From NCBI GenBank assembly GCA_038496445.1, contig JALMLS010000421.1, positions 166,424 to 230,423 on the forward strand: a DNA stretch of 64,000 nucleotides. The letters are read 5' to 3'. A model generated the notes under the pieces. The model saw only the letters and a program-made list of their open reading frames with translations, had not been told where the DNA came from and ran no database searches. Position numbers and translations under genes: made by a program. Positions 1 through 10,382 of the stretch are shown piece after piece. The stretch is from Trichosphaerium sp. ATCC 40318 (taxonomy: Eukaryota > Discosea > Flabellinia > Trichosidae). The stretch's first letter is position 1. Each line of letters begins with the position of its first letter.

Positions 1-79
1 AAGTAAACAGTAAGCACTTTGAAACATCGCAGAAAAAAAAATAGGTTTCGAAAAAAGTATGTCTCGCCGTTTCTCGTAC

Positions 80-783
80 TTTTTTAATCTTCTCATTAAC
101 CTTAATAGCTTTAATAAACTCTTTTTTAGTATTACCAACAGATGCATCACAGCTTAATACAATAGGATAATACTTATACTCATTTCTTGAGACACATTTA
201 ATTTTATACTCCCTCATTGTAGCACACCACTTCTTTATCAAGTGCATCATCTTGTACCCTTCTCTTGATGTTTTAAAATGACCCTTTACACCATCAAAAT
301 CTTGTTGTATTAAGAAATTACTAGACGAGACAATCAAAGGAGGTGTCCATAGATCAAATACCTCAGTATCTCTAAAACCAAAATTAATACAATATCGACA
401 AACTTGACGTCAAGTTTTCATTGAATATAGGACAATTGTGTTTTAAACAAAGGCGGGAAATATGAATTTGTAATTATGTACGTTGTTGGAGGTGGATTAA
501 AAGAGAAACCGAAATCCTCAGTGAAGTCTATAATGCAATACTTCCAAATCAACGGTAAACGCATTCTGTCATCGGTGTGTATCATTTTAGGTGCTTTTTG
601 ATACTCTGGAAGCACTGAGAAGTCAAAATCAGCTTTTAGGCGTTTATAGAATACAAACTCTACTCCTTCGCTAAACGCTCTACTAACAGCGGATACGCTA
701 GCAGTCCCACACAATGGCAAATAGGAGCATATAAGCGTTAAAAGCTCTGGAGTGTCTAAAACGCGTATAACTGACGAATCCAT
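80..783 (-). CDS. F-box protein with uncharacterised C-terminal domain, cut by left edge
   Basis: Likely substrate adaptor of an SCF ubiquitin ligase. The start is the ATG at 783-781 (MDSSVIRVLD); an upstream GTG is in frame but less likely. Residues about 8-45 (TPELLTLICSYLPL then VSRAF) look like an F-box. Exon 1 is 434-783 and exon 2 is 80-371; joining them over a 62 nt intron keeps frame (380 or 350 nt, both leaving 2) and removes an in-frame TGA at 418. The intron starts GTCCTA, an unusual donor also seen in the three DEP genes of this window. Exon 2 encodes TPPLIVSSSNFLI, then PIVLSCDASV, and ends at a GTACGA donor, so more exons lie off the edge. The C-terminal part clearly resembles that of the F-box gene at 53679-54780 (PITVSNCKFFI, FITTCDPSV). 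The function of that domain is unknown to me. Confidence 0.7.
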
Positions 784-954
784 TGTATTTTTGGTTTGTT
801 TTGGCGATTCCACTGTTTAGGGCGATTGAAGAAAACAAGTTTTTGGAAGGCAAAACGCTTTCTGGCCAAATACTTCTTCATTAGATTATTCACGTACTCA
901 TTTCTGCAGATTTTCTTTACGTACACACACGCGCAAATGCCATTCTAGAAAAAA

Positions 955-3132
955 ATGAGTGTAAACGGTCATACAACGGTAAGAAAGTCGATCGTCTTGC
1001 AAACTAGTCTATAACAATATATAAGGCATCAGATCCGCAATTTGGCACCTTTCCAGAAGAATACTGGCAGAATTTCAAACCAAGCATTGAAATTCCTTTA
1101 AAATGTTTTTATTGGTATAATGATACGTTTTAAGCAAAACTGACGCCATCTATAAGCGTACAAATAGAAAATATATCCAAACCTGCCAAAACTGCGCCAA
1201 TTGATCCTCAGCAGGCAATAAAAGATGCGAAGCTTCTTAAGAAGAACATAGCAGGGCTAGGTACACGGACTTCGTTCGTAACGCACCTACTAACCCTATT
1301 ATATAGCCAAGCTATTTAAACTATGTCCGCCAGCATCAAGCACGACACCCAAATTAATTACACCGAAAGGTAAGTCTTAAAAAAGAGCTTTCGCCAAAAC
1401 ATAATCAAAACCGCTTTCAGCGCATTGAAATGAATTATTTATTCCAAAACTAGGTCTGCAAAATCCAAAAAATAAATGCTACATAAATGCTGTCCTACAA
1501 GCGCTTGTTTGGACTCCTCAATTATGTTTATGGCTTGACCATGTTCTAAAGTTTGTCAATAGAACTAAAACACACAGTCATGTGCCACCATGCACGAAGA
1601 AATTGTACGTTTCTATTTCTAAGATTTATATGACTTTGGTTTTCAAATCAATATGTCACTGGTAGTTCACTCTAAACCTAAAGCATTACTATGTGCTTAA
1701 GATATTCGCCGTGGAAAATGTTTTCAACGTTATAATGTATCGTTTGCTGACCGATACATGAACTAGAAGTGTTTTTTTTCTTCAATGATTTTACTTGATT
1801 TTTTTTTTTACATCTCGTGACTTACGTTATTTTTTACAGGTTACAGCTTTTTGGGGATCTTAAAAATACTGTAAACAGGCGTCCAGTTGTACCTAGTTAC
1901 TTTTACGACTTGTTAGATAAATTTCGTATGCAACAAACAGCACAACAAGACGCTCAAGAATTTTTAACTTTCTTGCTTGATTCAACTCATGATGAAGCGA
2001 TAACAGCATTTAAAGACAAATCATCTTCTCTTTTACAAGATAAAGAGCCTGAACAACAAGGCTGGCAAACAGTTACAGGAAAGAAAACAGCAACAGAAGA
2101 AATGACAGTAAGCCCTAAAGATTTTTTTGTGTTGGTCATTTTTTTTCAACATTATGCAACTACAATGTCGTAGAAAACGAAATGATTATTGCCATTTTTC
2201 GGTTACATTCTATCCTTAAATTGCTTAACTCGCTTTTACTGGTTACCAGCTATTATTGTGGAACTATTATTCTTTGAAACCTGAGAAAAAAACGTTTTGT
2301 TTTTTTTTGTTTTTGTAACTTTCTTCTAGAGCATTGACCAATGGCCAAAATCATATATTTCTAAGATATACCGCACATATGTACGTTCACAAATCCAAGA
2401 ACGTGGCAAGAGTACAAGTAGATCGAATATTGAACCTCATTATACAATACCAATTCAGATACACAACACAGCCGTTACATCCGTATGTTTGAAAAAAGCA
2501 CTGATTTTTTTTCTCAAAACATTCTTCTTTTAGGTTTCTACTGGCCTAACACAGTTTCTTTCTCGTCAAAAACTTCAAGATTATAAGAATGGTGCTACTA
2601 TAGTAACTCATATACACGGTCTTCCGCCTGTATTGATCCTTCACTTGCAACGTTTCGAGTTTGGTGGCAGTGTTTCAAAAGTTAAGAAAGAAATCGATTA
2701 TCCTCTCTCTTTGGTAATGCAAAAAGAATGGTTATCTAAAGAAATACAATCTAGTAAGCCTATTCAATATAAGCTACATGCAGGTACGCTTTATGTTTGA
2801 CAAAAGGTCCCCACATCAAAACAAGTGACATGAATTTCTTTTTCTTCTTTTTTTCTGAATGTTATCTTAGTTATCAGTCATGTTGGCCATACAGCAAGTA
2901 GTGGACACTATATTGCACAGGTATTGTATTTTGAATTCATTCTTTATTTACGTTGTATTTATAGGTTCACTGTGGCAAAGGTGGTTGGATTACATTCAAT
3001 GACACAAGGTACTTTTTTTTTTTTTTAGTCCATTATCTAAGCGGTTTTTCCAGCGTATTTGGTCCTGTTCCTGATCATCGACGTGACCCTGAAGATGCTT
3101 ATTTATTATTTTACAAGCGTGTAAAGTGTTAG
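955..3132 (+). CDS. ubiquitin carboxyl-terminal hydrolase, USP10/Ubp3-like
   Basis: Cysteine deubiquitinase (peptidase family C19) that removes ubiquitin from protein substrates. Eleven exons, all phase-checked: 955-978, 1026-1114, 1157-1260, 1307-1369, 1454-1604, 1840-2107, 2330-2482, 2534-2783, 2871-2920, 2965-3008, 3054-3132. The Cys box is GLQNPKNKCYINAVLQAL (catalytic Cys in NKCYIN). QQDAQEFL follows, then LPPVLILHLQRFEF. The His box is HVGHTASSGHYIA (catalytic His in SGHY), followed by FND and YLLFYKRV near the end. The short W-x-x-V element (GWQTVTGKK) and the spacing match USP10/Ubp3 better than other USPs, and in that family the enzyme works with G3BP/Bre5-type partners. The N-terminus before the Cys box is short (about 100 residues). 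The next gene upstream is divergent, with about 170 bp between the starts. Confidence 0.9.
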
Positions 3133-3278
3133 AGATCCAAAAAAAATGACGACCACAGCGTTGTGGTTATGTGTATTATGTACAGTATTTAGTGATTTAA
3201 AAAAAAACATTATTTGATGTTTCCTCGTGTTATGTAAAACTAATATGATCCTTTTACCTTCGATATCAGTTTTCTGTT

Positions 3279-3564
3279 TCAGTGAATAGCAGAAGCGTAT
3301 ATCTTTAGATTTAAACGATCTCTAGGCACAACATGCACAACATTTTGATCAACTTGTTTTTTTGTTAAATTTCCATTTGTATCCTCGAATGTCATGTTTT
3401 TTCATCTGTACTAATCCACGTACTACTTTCATTTTTTGATTCATAATATTGTGCAATGTATAAATAAAAGGTTTTGTTGCAGTTTCATAGCTTCGAGCTT
3501 GAAGTTCAATGAATGCAGCGCTCAAAATAGTGCAAAGTGTGGTACACAACCGATTGAAACTCAA
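3279..3564 (-). CDS. small basic protein, unknown, with homopolymer frameshift
   Basis: The minus strand reads about 70 codons (LCTTLCTILSAAFIELQ, then IMNQKMKVVRGLVQMKKHD and KWKFNKK) up to a run of seven T on the plus strand (3357-3363). The frame then hits a stop. One base fewer in that run would continue the frame as QVDQNVVHVVPRDRLNLKI to a TGA at 3279-3281. The second frame is stop-free for 26 codons and looks coding. An alternative is a short intron with a weak donor at GTTGATC. The start is unresolved: the open frame has no ATG before the middle, so a small upstream exon is likely. Product not recognised; the N-terminus is mildly hydrophobic and the rest basic, as in some small mitochondrial proteins, but this is only a guess. 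Confidence 0.4.
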
Positions 3565-3673
3565 AAATAGTCAAAGCTACCCAAACAACAAACTAGTAAC
3601 ACCATAGCAGTCTCAGACCTGGTGACATTTCCAAACTAGCGAGATATAATAACAATAAGTTCTAAACCCTAAG

Positions 3674-4444
3674 ATGAGCACCACAAAACAAACTACCTCG
3701 CGTGGTAAGAGTAAAAGGAACAGCGAAAAGACAAAACAAGCAAATAGACTAAAACTACTGACGTTACCGCCAGAAATCATCGTCTACATCGTTAGAAAGC
3801 TTAAAAAAGATCGATTCGCCATGGCTCAGAGTTGTCGTAGTCTAGCAGACATTATACACGAGTATGTAGGCTATCATACAGTCGTAGCTTCAAATGATAA
3901 CGATTTATGGCGTATAGCAGGTCATAAAGGGCTATTGAAGCATTCTATAATAAAGTGCTGTAAAGACGTTACAGATATCGGTTTATACTATATATCGGGA
4001 GCACAGGATGTAGATCTATCGCGTACATCCGATAAAGTAACGGAAAACGGTATTGCAAAGCTTGCAGGCGTACATAGAATCAATCTTACCAGAAAAGAAT
4101 CAGCAACTGATAAAGCACTTAAAGCTCTCGCAGGTGTTCATACCATTAACCTAACACGTTGCAATTCCTTCACTGATGTAGGTATGGAAGCAATAGCAGG
4201 TGTACATACAATATACTTAAGCTGTTCACGTGCTATTTCCGATGTCGGGCTAAGAGCTCTCGCTGGTGTACACACGATTAGCTTGTATTATTGTCCTAAG
4301 GTATCTGATTTTGGTGTTAAAGCTTTGGTTGGCGTACACACTATAAACCTTGCATATTGTAAAAGAGTTACTGATGAGGGTGTTAATGCTCTTAAAGGTG
4401 TTCATAGAATTAAACTTAATGGTTCTGGTGCAACATGTCAATAA
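3674..4444 (+). CDS. F-box/leucine-rich-repeat protein, intronless
   Basis: Probable SCF substrate adaptor of 256 residues in a single exon starting at the ATG at 3674. The first 30 residues are Lys/Arg-rich. Residues about 28-65 (LTLPPEIIVYIVRKL, then MAQSCRSLADII) form an F-box. From about residue 100 come at least six LRRs of the pattern ALAGVHTINLxxCxxxTDxG, about 23-24 residues each. They lie on one face of the solenoid, as in cysteine-containing LRR F-box proteins. The repeats are also similar at the DNA level. The gene at 12041-12892 has the same architecture and the same repeat consensus, so the two are paralogues. The lack of introns contrasts with the neighbouring genes. It may be degraded or short at the C-terminus, since it ends one repeat in (KLNGSGATCQ). 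Confidence 0.8.
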   Translation: MSTTKQTTSRGKSKRNSEKTKQANRLKLLTLPPEIIVYIVRKLKKDRFAMAQSCRSLADIIHEYVGYHTVVASNDNDLWRIAGHKGLLKHSIIKCCKDVTDIGLYYISGAQDVDLSRTSDKVTENGIAKLAGVHRINLTRKESATDKALKALAGVHTINLTRCNSFTDVGMEAIAGVHTIYLSCSRAISDVGLRALAGVHTISLYYCPKVSDFGVKALVGVHTINLAYCKRVTDEGVNALKGVHRIKLNGSGATCQ

Positions 4445-4776
4445 ATTAAATACATATAATAAAACTGAGATTGAATGAGTTTTGCTATCGCTACCTTTTT
4501 TGCTACCCTAAGACATGAAGTATATACAGCTTGTCGTTACAGAATATAACTAATGTAGTTTTGAACTAAAACACTAACACTGTTAGCGAGCACTGAGTGT
4601 AGTATCATTGTTGCAAACAGCGGTAATAAAAAGCAGTTGTTGGACATAAACATAATATATTTTATTTATTTATTACACCTTTTGTGCCACTTGTACACTT
4701 TACTTATTAGGAAAAATCGGTTCATAACACGTGTTGGAACCTGGAGGTAAAATGGATAATCTCTCAACACGACGTA
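4445..4776. other. spacer between tail-to-tail genes, no gene seen
   Basis: AT-rich 330 bp between the stop of the F-box/LRR gene and the stop of the Mpv17-like gene. It holds AATAAA-like signals near 4440-4460 and 4625, and a TATTTTATTTATTTATTA stretch near 4657. No supported ORF or RNA gene. Confidence 0.5.
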
Positions 4777-5622
4777 CTATAGTTGTTGTTTGTGTTGTTT
4801 TTGACTTTGATTATGTGAAAGAAAAGCATTCCACATAACACAAACAGAGTTCACAACAAGTGGTTGATATATAGTAGGTACTAATGTAAAGTTTATAGCT
4901 TGTATTGGCATCCATAGCATACAATCAAATGTGAATACATCAATGTAATCTGTATGTAACTTCTCACCAAGTTGTTTTATATTTTTTCCTTCAAGGAAAT
5001 TATGAACTGTGTAGAATAGAAGCAATGAAGGAGGCTCAAAAACGAATTGATCCATAGCCACTTTTGTAGCTATTAACATTGCTATGTTTTTAATCGCTAT
5101 AGGTGGAAGTTAGTCGAGTAAACGCTAAAATGTTAGTTTTGGAAAGAAAAGCCAGCAATATTTTTCAAGTCGAACAGTAAGTAGCTGGTTACCATTTTAA
5201 AATACTCGCGCATGTTTTAGCGATAACAGCGACGAGTTACTAATTAAGTAAACGAGAATTCGCCGGAAAACTGTTTTGAGAAATTGGTATAAATGGTACT
5301 TTAGGTATTACCAGACGCGATTTTTACGCTTGTTGGTTATCAACGAATGGCTATAAAACGTACCGAATTTTTGAGTGAGTTTATGTAGGAACGGATACCA
5401 CCATGTACAAATAGGTCCAGCGATAAGTGCACCATACAAAGTAAACCTCGCAGTACGTTTCCAGCAAAACTCTCGTTTGTTTTCCAATTTTTGTGCTAAC
5501 GCATCCCCAAACAACCACAAGCACCCATTAGTAGCGCAATTAGTAAGATAAGGTCGTTTGGTTAACATCCACGTATAAGAGCGTAAACCATTACCAGCAA
5601 ATCGCAAAGCTATAGCGGCCAT
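4777..5622 (-). CDS. Mpv17/PMP22-family membrane protein
   Basis: Integral membrane protein of mitochondria or peroxisomes; family members (Mpv17, PMP22, Sym1, PXMP2) form small channels. Two exons, 5364-5622 and 4777-5096, joined over a 267 nt intron with donor GGTACGTT and acceptor CTATAG after an ACTAAC branch site. The sum is 579 nt, giving 192 residues, the family's usual length. Exon 1 has the N-terminal LTKRPYLTNC and GDALAQKLE. It also has RFTLYGALIAGPICTWWYPF, the Mpv17 GPxxHxWY region with a Cys instead of His. Exon 2 has VAMDQFVFEPPSLLLFY (the DQ..xxP motif) and CMLWMPIQAINFTLVPTIYQ (W.P.Q..NF..VP..yr signature). A head-to-head gap separates it from the next gene. Good family call; organelle not decidable. 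Confidence 0.85.
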
Positions 5623-6222
5623 CGCGTCACGAACTGTTTTTATGTACTATCACAACTTTTCTCACTTGAGCAGTCGCAGGTTTTCCTCAAAATCGCTTAA
5701 ACGAGTTCGTTCACATGTAAGACAGTACTTTTTATACACTAGTTGCCTGTTACACTAGTATACATCTGTTACTTTGAATAACAGACAAAAATGGAAGGCA
5801 AGCAAAGATTCGAAGTTCCTAACCGAAATTGCTTTCAATTTGAGGAAAACGTATTGTTTGTAACCAAATGGCATTGCTATGAACTGCACTTTCATTGCAA
5901 ATGTGGTAAAATACAAACTCCGATTTCTGAAATCGTGCCAAAGTCCGAAATTACTTGTTTTAACACTAATCTTGTTTCTGCTAAAAAGTGGCAGATTACT
6001 TTCCTCTCGCTACTCCATAGAACTTATAAGTGATGCTGTCTTTTTTGGTTTTTTTTTCAAATTGGAATGCTTTGTCTTTTACCTGTAGCAATGAGTATTT
6101 ATAGCGTGGCGGAGGTGTTTCCGAGTAGTTTTAATCAAATTGTTAATTGCACTTAACTGCACTTCATCGTATTTTCTGTAAAACGCGCCTACGAAGTTGA
6201 TGCTTTCACGGCGTTTAGTAGA
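5623..6222. other. intergenic region with one doubtful small ORF
   Basis: 600 bp between divergent genes. An 80-codon ATG ORF at 5791-6033 (+) begins MEGKQRFEVPNRNCFQFEEN and contains VTKWHCYEL and HCKCGKI. It has no recognised domain. A loosely similar phrase (FFSTKWHC) occurs near 56760 (+). It could be a small gene or chance. The rest contains poly-T runs and presumably the promoter of the membrane protein gene at 6223. Confidence 0.3.
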
Positions 6223-9200
6223 ATGATAATGAAATACAACGTTACAACGTGGTTTTGCCCTTGCTTGCTCTTGTTGGTATTTTCTTTACCAAACAATTGT
6301 TTCTCTCAACAATACACGTCAGACAACCTCATCACGAATGGAGTGGGTTGTGGGTCGTTTACACTTAAATTAGAGAAATACCCCACTGGTGTACGGGCTT
6401 TGTTGGAAGGCCCACAGAAGCGTCCTTTTGGTATTATAGCGTATGATAACGTACGAAATAGATAGAATAGTGGTTAATACGATACAAACTGGTATTTTAG
6501 GGTGTAGGGGAGCTTTTCATTGTATGGAACGCTACGGTACGTTGCTTTGGCTCGGGAAATCTGTTTTACCGCCGTATTTCATTTGTTGTGTAAACTCATC
6601 GGATATTCAGTGCTCACGCGAATACACACTTGACGAGAGCTCAAATGCTTATATTAAAGCGAAAAATAGCTACACTACCATTCTGGGAATTCATCGACAC
6701 CGCAAACGCAATACACGCGTTGCTGCATTAACATGGGACAATGTATGTAGTTTTTTTTTTTTGATTTTCTCAGCGCGTTTTTTTCCAAACTTCCTTATCC
6801 TGGTTTCTAGAGTGACATCACGTCAGTACAATACGTCTCATTGAAATCATCATATATTATTGATATCAATAATGATAATACAGTACCAGCAAACGCAATA
6901 GACGTTTGTAATTTCGAAAATCTTGAAGAAAAAAATCAAGAAAAAATGACAAAGAGAAAACTTCCATCGACTACGACCCCACGTTTTAATGTAAATCCGA
7001 CGCCATCGATGGTACTGGATGCTTACGTTCCAGCAACGAAGTTTTATCTGTACCCGGATGTGACTGTAGTCACACAATACATTGTACCAGTCAATACTGG
7101 ATATTTGGCTAGCATACAAATCAGAGTAAATGAAGGTAGCAACCCTGATCTTGAGCTTTACCTACACCCGTACGTATTTTTTTTTCTTGAGGGCTAGTAA
7201 TCTATCGAGACATTTCTTCGGAGAAGAGTACCGCAGGACGGATTCTTCTTCTTCTTCGAGAAATTCTCTAGATCATTTGTTTTACCAAACATGGAAATTT
7301 TTCCGCTTTTCTCCTTTTTTGAATGAAACTCCTTTGGAGTTTCTATTGCCCGTATTTTCTCACTACAGTCTTACTCATACCTTCATAGAGGTGAGTCTAC
7401 CATTGGTACTTCACTAGGACCATTTTCTGCTACAGGATTCCCGGATAAAATGCGTACATTCACTTTTGATGATCCAATGTTTGTTTACAGTGATTTAATG
7501 TATTCTTTCACTGTAAATGGCTTTGGTTTTGCACTTGGTGATGAATCCGACTATCCTCTTGGTATTACCAAAGTAGAAGATAGTAATGGTCGTTTATATG
7601 TGCTTTACGATCGTGATCTACCTTTCCGAACTTTTGTCCAACCAGCTGGAGGTATTATACACAGAAGTGACCCGCCAACAACCTTTTCGCCCTCTACAAG
7701 TGCCCCAACCTTGAAACCTACAACAGCGCCAAGCACAGAAGCTCCTACTATTAGGTTCAGTCCAGGTGATGGTAGTTTTAACAATCCACCGCCTCCTTTT
7801 GCTTTGAGGAGCCCTGTAACAGAACCTCCTGTGACAGAACCTCCTGTGACAGAACTTCCTGTGACAAAACCTCCTGTGACAGAACCTCCTGTGACAGAAC
7901 CTCCTATTGCAGACTATCCTCCTTACTCTAAGGTGAATCAACCTGTTGTACGTCGTTAGCTTCCCAGTCCCTTGTTTTTTTTTGCTAATGTGTGCAGGTG
8001 ACTCCTTTTTTGAGTTGTGTTGAACGTCAAGGAGAAGAATATATAGCTCACTTGGGTTGGAGAATTGAGGAAGGACAACATGTAAGTGGGGTATTTTGGT
8101 TTTTTTTTTTTTCGGGAAACACCGTTTTAATGTTATTACGGAATCCGCCGTTAATCGTTGTTTAGTATTGTGCAACACTTGATGCTGGTACTGTAGATAA
8201 TAAGTTCTCGCCTGGACCTAGTGTAAGTAATGAAGAATCTTTTGTTGAGTGTTATTTTTGGTTTCTTTTGCTCGTAACTCCTTTTTTTTTTTTGTTTTGC
8301 ATACTTATCGGTTTTATTAGGATAGAGGACAACCTTCAGATTTTTGTTTACCTACAAAGTTCTTTCCATCACTGGAAGGAATAACTCTCACTTTTTCTGG
8401 AGAGATAACACAATGGACTCTTGGCGATATAGACCTCACTTTCAGCGCTAATAGTCCTCAGTGCGAGAGTACGTTCAACTTTTTAAAGAGGTGAAGCTCA
8501 TTGTTTTCTACTTTAGATAATGTTACTATTATTATTGAAACAGTACAAACGCTTACTCCTATGCAACTTACATCTTTTCGTGATGCAATATCAACACTTA
8601 CAGGTAAGCTACGACCACCAATCAATCAACAAAAAAAACTTCATAATATTGTGTACTAACCCTTGTTCTAGCTATTGCTGCTGATGGTTTAAGAGTATGG
8701 CAAACAGATTTAGACAATGACGAAACAATGTATAAACGAGGTGTAGAAGGGTCACATGTCGTTATGGTGTCTTCTTCAGAGCCAGGTACATACCATCTTT
8801 AATACTGTTTAAAGTTATTAAGTATATTAGGTGCTGTAATGCAGTTTGGCGAGTTCGTCGATAGCAGCTCCAGCGCTAGTTCTTTGGTTGAAGAAGCAAG
8901 GAGTTTCAATATTACCGTAGTTGGTGATCCTTTTACGCCTGTCCCTACGTCTGCTGTTTTTGGTATGAAGCGTGACGCAGGAGATCCGAAACAGTTTGTT
9001 ATTTCCAATAAGATTTTCCTTTTTGGTGGTATTGCCGTTGGTACGTACATAACTTTTTTTTTTAATTTCTTATCACTGTATATTCACAAAGAGTATATAT
9101 TTTATATTCGGTGACGTGTTTTAACAAAAAATACTGAAACCCACGTGCCAAAAGAAGTGAAACTTTTTTTTTTCTTTTTTTTTCACTTTTTATTAATTGT

Positions 9201-9848
9201 TTATGTTAGGCGTTGTTATACTCACTGGTATTATTGTAACTGCTATAGTATGTACTATAAGGCATACTAAGAAGGAAATACCAGAAAGACGTATTAAGAC
9301 GCTAAGTGATAGCGGACAGGGTGGTAACACAACATCGCGATCTAATAAATCTCAACTATCTCAGCAAGTGAGGGCTCGAAAGCTTTCTGCTCGGAAGCTC
9401 TCTATGAGATCAATTGCAAAATCTGTTGGTCTATCAAAAACACCTCGGTCTAAGAAACATACACCTAGATCAGTGCCAAAAGAGTGGGACACCACATCAG
9501 ATACTAGATCTAACAGTTTGAGGTACTTATTTTTTTTCTTTGGAACTTTTTCTAAAACTTCTTCTGTAGTGAAGGCATGCCAGAAGAGGATCATGAATGT
9601 ATTATACAAACGCCCTTCCGACCACCAAGTACTCAGCCTGGAAGTCATGACATGTAAGTGACGAAGTATTCCCTAAAAACGTTTAACTAACTTTTCTGCA
9701 AAATAGCTACTCTGAAAAGCAACTTGTAGATTCTCAAGACTTGTCTTCTTGTTCTTCTTCGACTTCTGGTAGTTCTTTTTCTGACACATCTGGAGACTAT
9801 GTAGTAGCTGCTGATGCTAAAGGTTTGCAGACACCGAGCTTTTTGTAA
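6223..9848 (+). CDS. large secreted/type I membrane protein, adhesion-like
   Basis: Multi-exon gene. Exon 1 (ATG 6223) encodes a signal peptide (WFCPCLLLLVFSLP, cleaved near NCFSQQ). Extracellular segments follow: a beta-rich region; a stretch resembling proprotein-convertase P-domains or GEVED folds (LELYLHP, then RGESTIGTSLGPF and RTFTFDD); a Thr/Pro/Ser stalk with PVTEPP repeats; and a domain with EEYIAHLGW, NKFSPGPSDRGQPSDF and FTLTFSG-like strands. That domain type recurs in surface proteins of protists and bacteria. A region with LTPMQLTSFRDAI and GSHVVMVSSSEPG comes next. Near 9200-9260 a transmembrane helix (VVILTGIIVTAIVCTI) is followed by a basic, Ser-rich cytoplasmic tail ending QTPSFL and TAA at 9846-9848. 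Exon boundaries around 6500-6700 and 7190-7380 are uncertain. Ligand unknown; a role in adhesion or sensing is inference. Confidence 0.65.
7813..7902 (+). repeat. six 15-bp tandem repeats coding PVTEP
   Basis: Six consecutive 15-bp units close to CCTGTGACAGAACCT encode a Pro/Thr/Glu-rich stalk (PVTEP). Two units carry substitutions (E to L after PVTE; T-E to T-K). In-frame repeats of this kind vary in number between strains and typically form an extended, O-glycosylated spacer. They sit between the ectodomain and the membrane-proximal domains. Confidence 0.85.
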
Positions 9849-10382
9849 CATATATTGGACATAACATGAAGGCTAAAAAACCCTTCAAAAAAAAAAACCC
9901 ACAAAGAGTTTTTTAAACCCCTCTTTATGGTCATGTACATAAAACAATTTTAACCATCCTACAAATAAACAAAGGGTTTATGTTTCTTACACTTTCTTTA
10001 ATTGTATTGTCAACATTATTCCACAACAGTTTTGTTTCTGTCAGAAAACACTTGATAGAAAAATCAAAAAAGAAAATCAACTCAGACTTTCTTTCAAACG
10101 TACTCCACAAGAAAACTGACTATACTTATACTCAATTAATTTCTTGTTAAAAGGAAAAGATATGAAGCTCTTAAAGGCGTTCATGACAAACTGTTGCGTA
10201 TCCATAATCGCATTTTTTTTGAAACAGCATTTTCGAATAATTGGTTTTGCTTGGCCAAGTTATTTATTGTTTAACATAAGACTCACATATAGACCAAAGG
10301 GCTTCATTTTGTTGTTTGTTTGTAAAGGCCCGCTTACCTTGTTTGCCTACACCAAGCCAAAATTTACCTAAAAGTGCTCTTA
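9849..10382. other. spacer, no supported gene
   Basis: Between tail-to-tail genes. Near 9870-9925 there is AAACCCTTCAAAAAAAAAAACC followed by a complementary-like GAGTTTTTTAAACCCCTC stretch, plausibly 3'-end processing sequence of the membrane protein gene. A 75-codon frame at 10144-10371 (+) starts only with TTG and has no domain, so I do not call it. Confidence 0.4.

Noticed and set aside
5791-6033. 80-codon ATG ORF on plus with KWHC and CKCGK
   Set aside because: No domain, no homologous exon nearby, and a poly-T tract follows at once. Kept only as a note in the spacer entry.
7618-8178. 186-codon minus-strand frame rich in CHRRF repeats
   Set aside because: It is the antisense shadow of the PVTEP repeat in the membrane protein and has no start or domain of its own.
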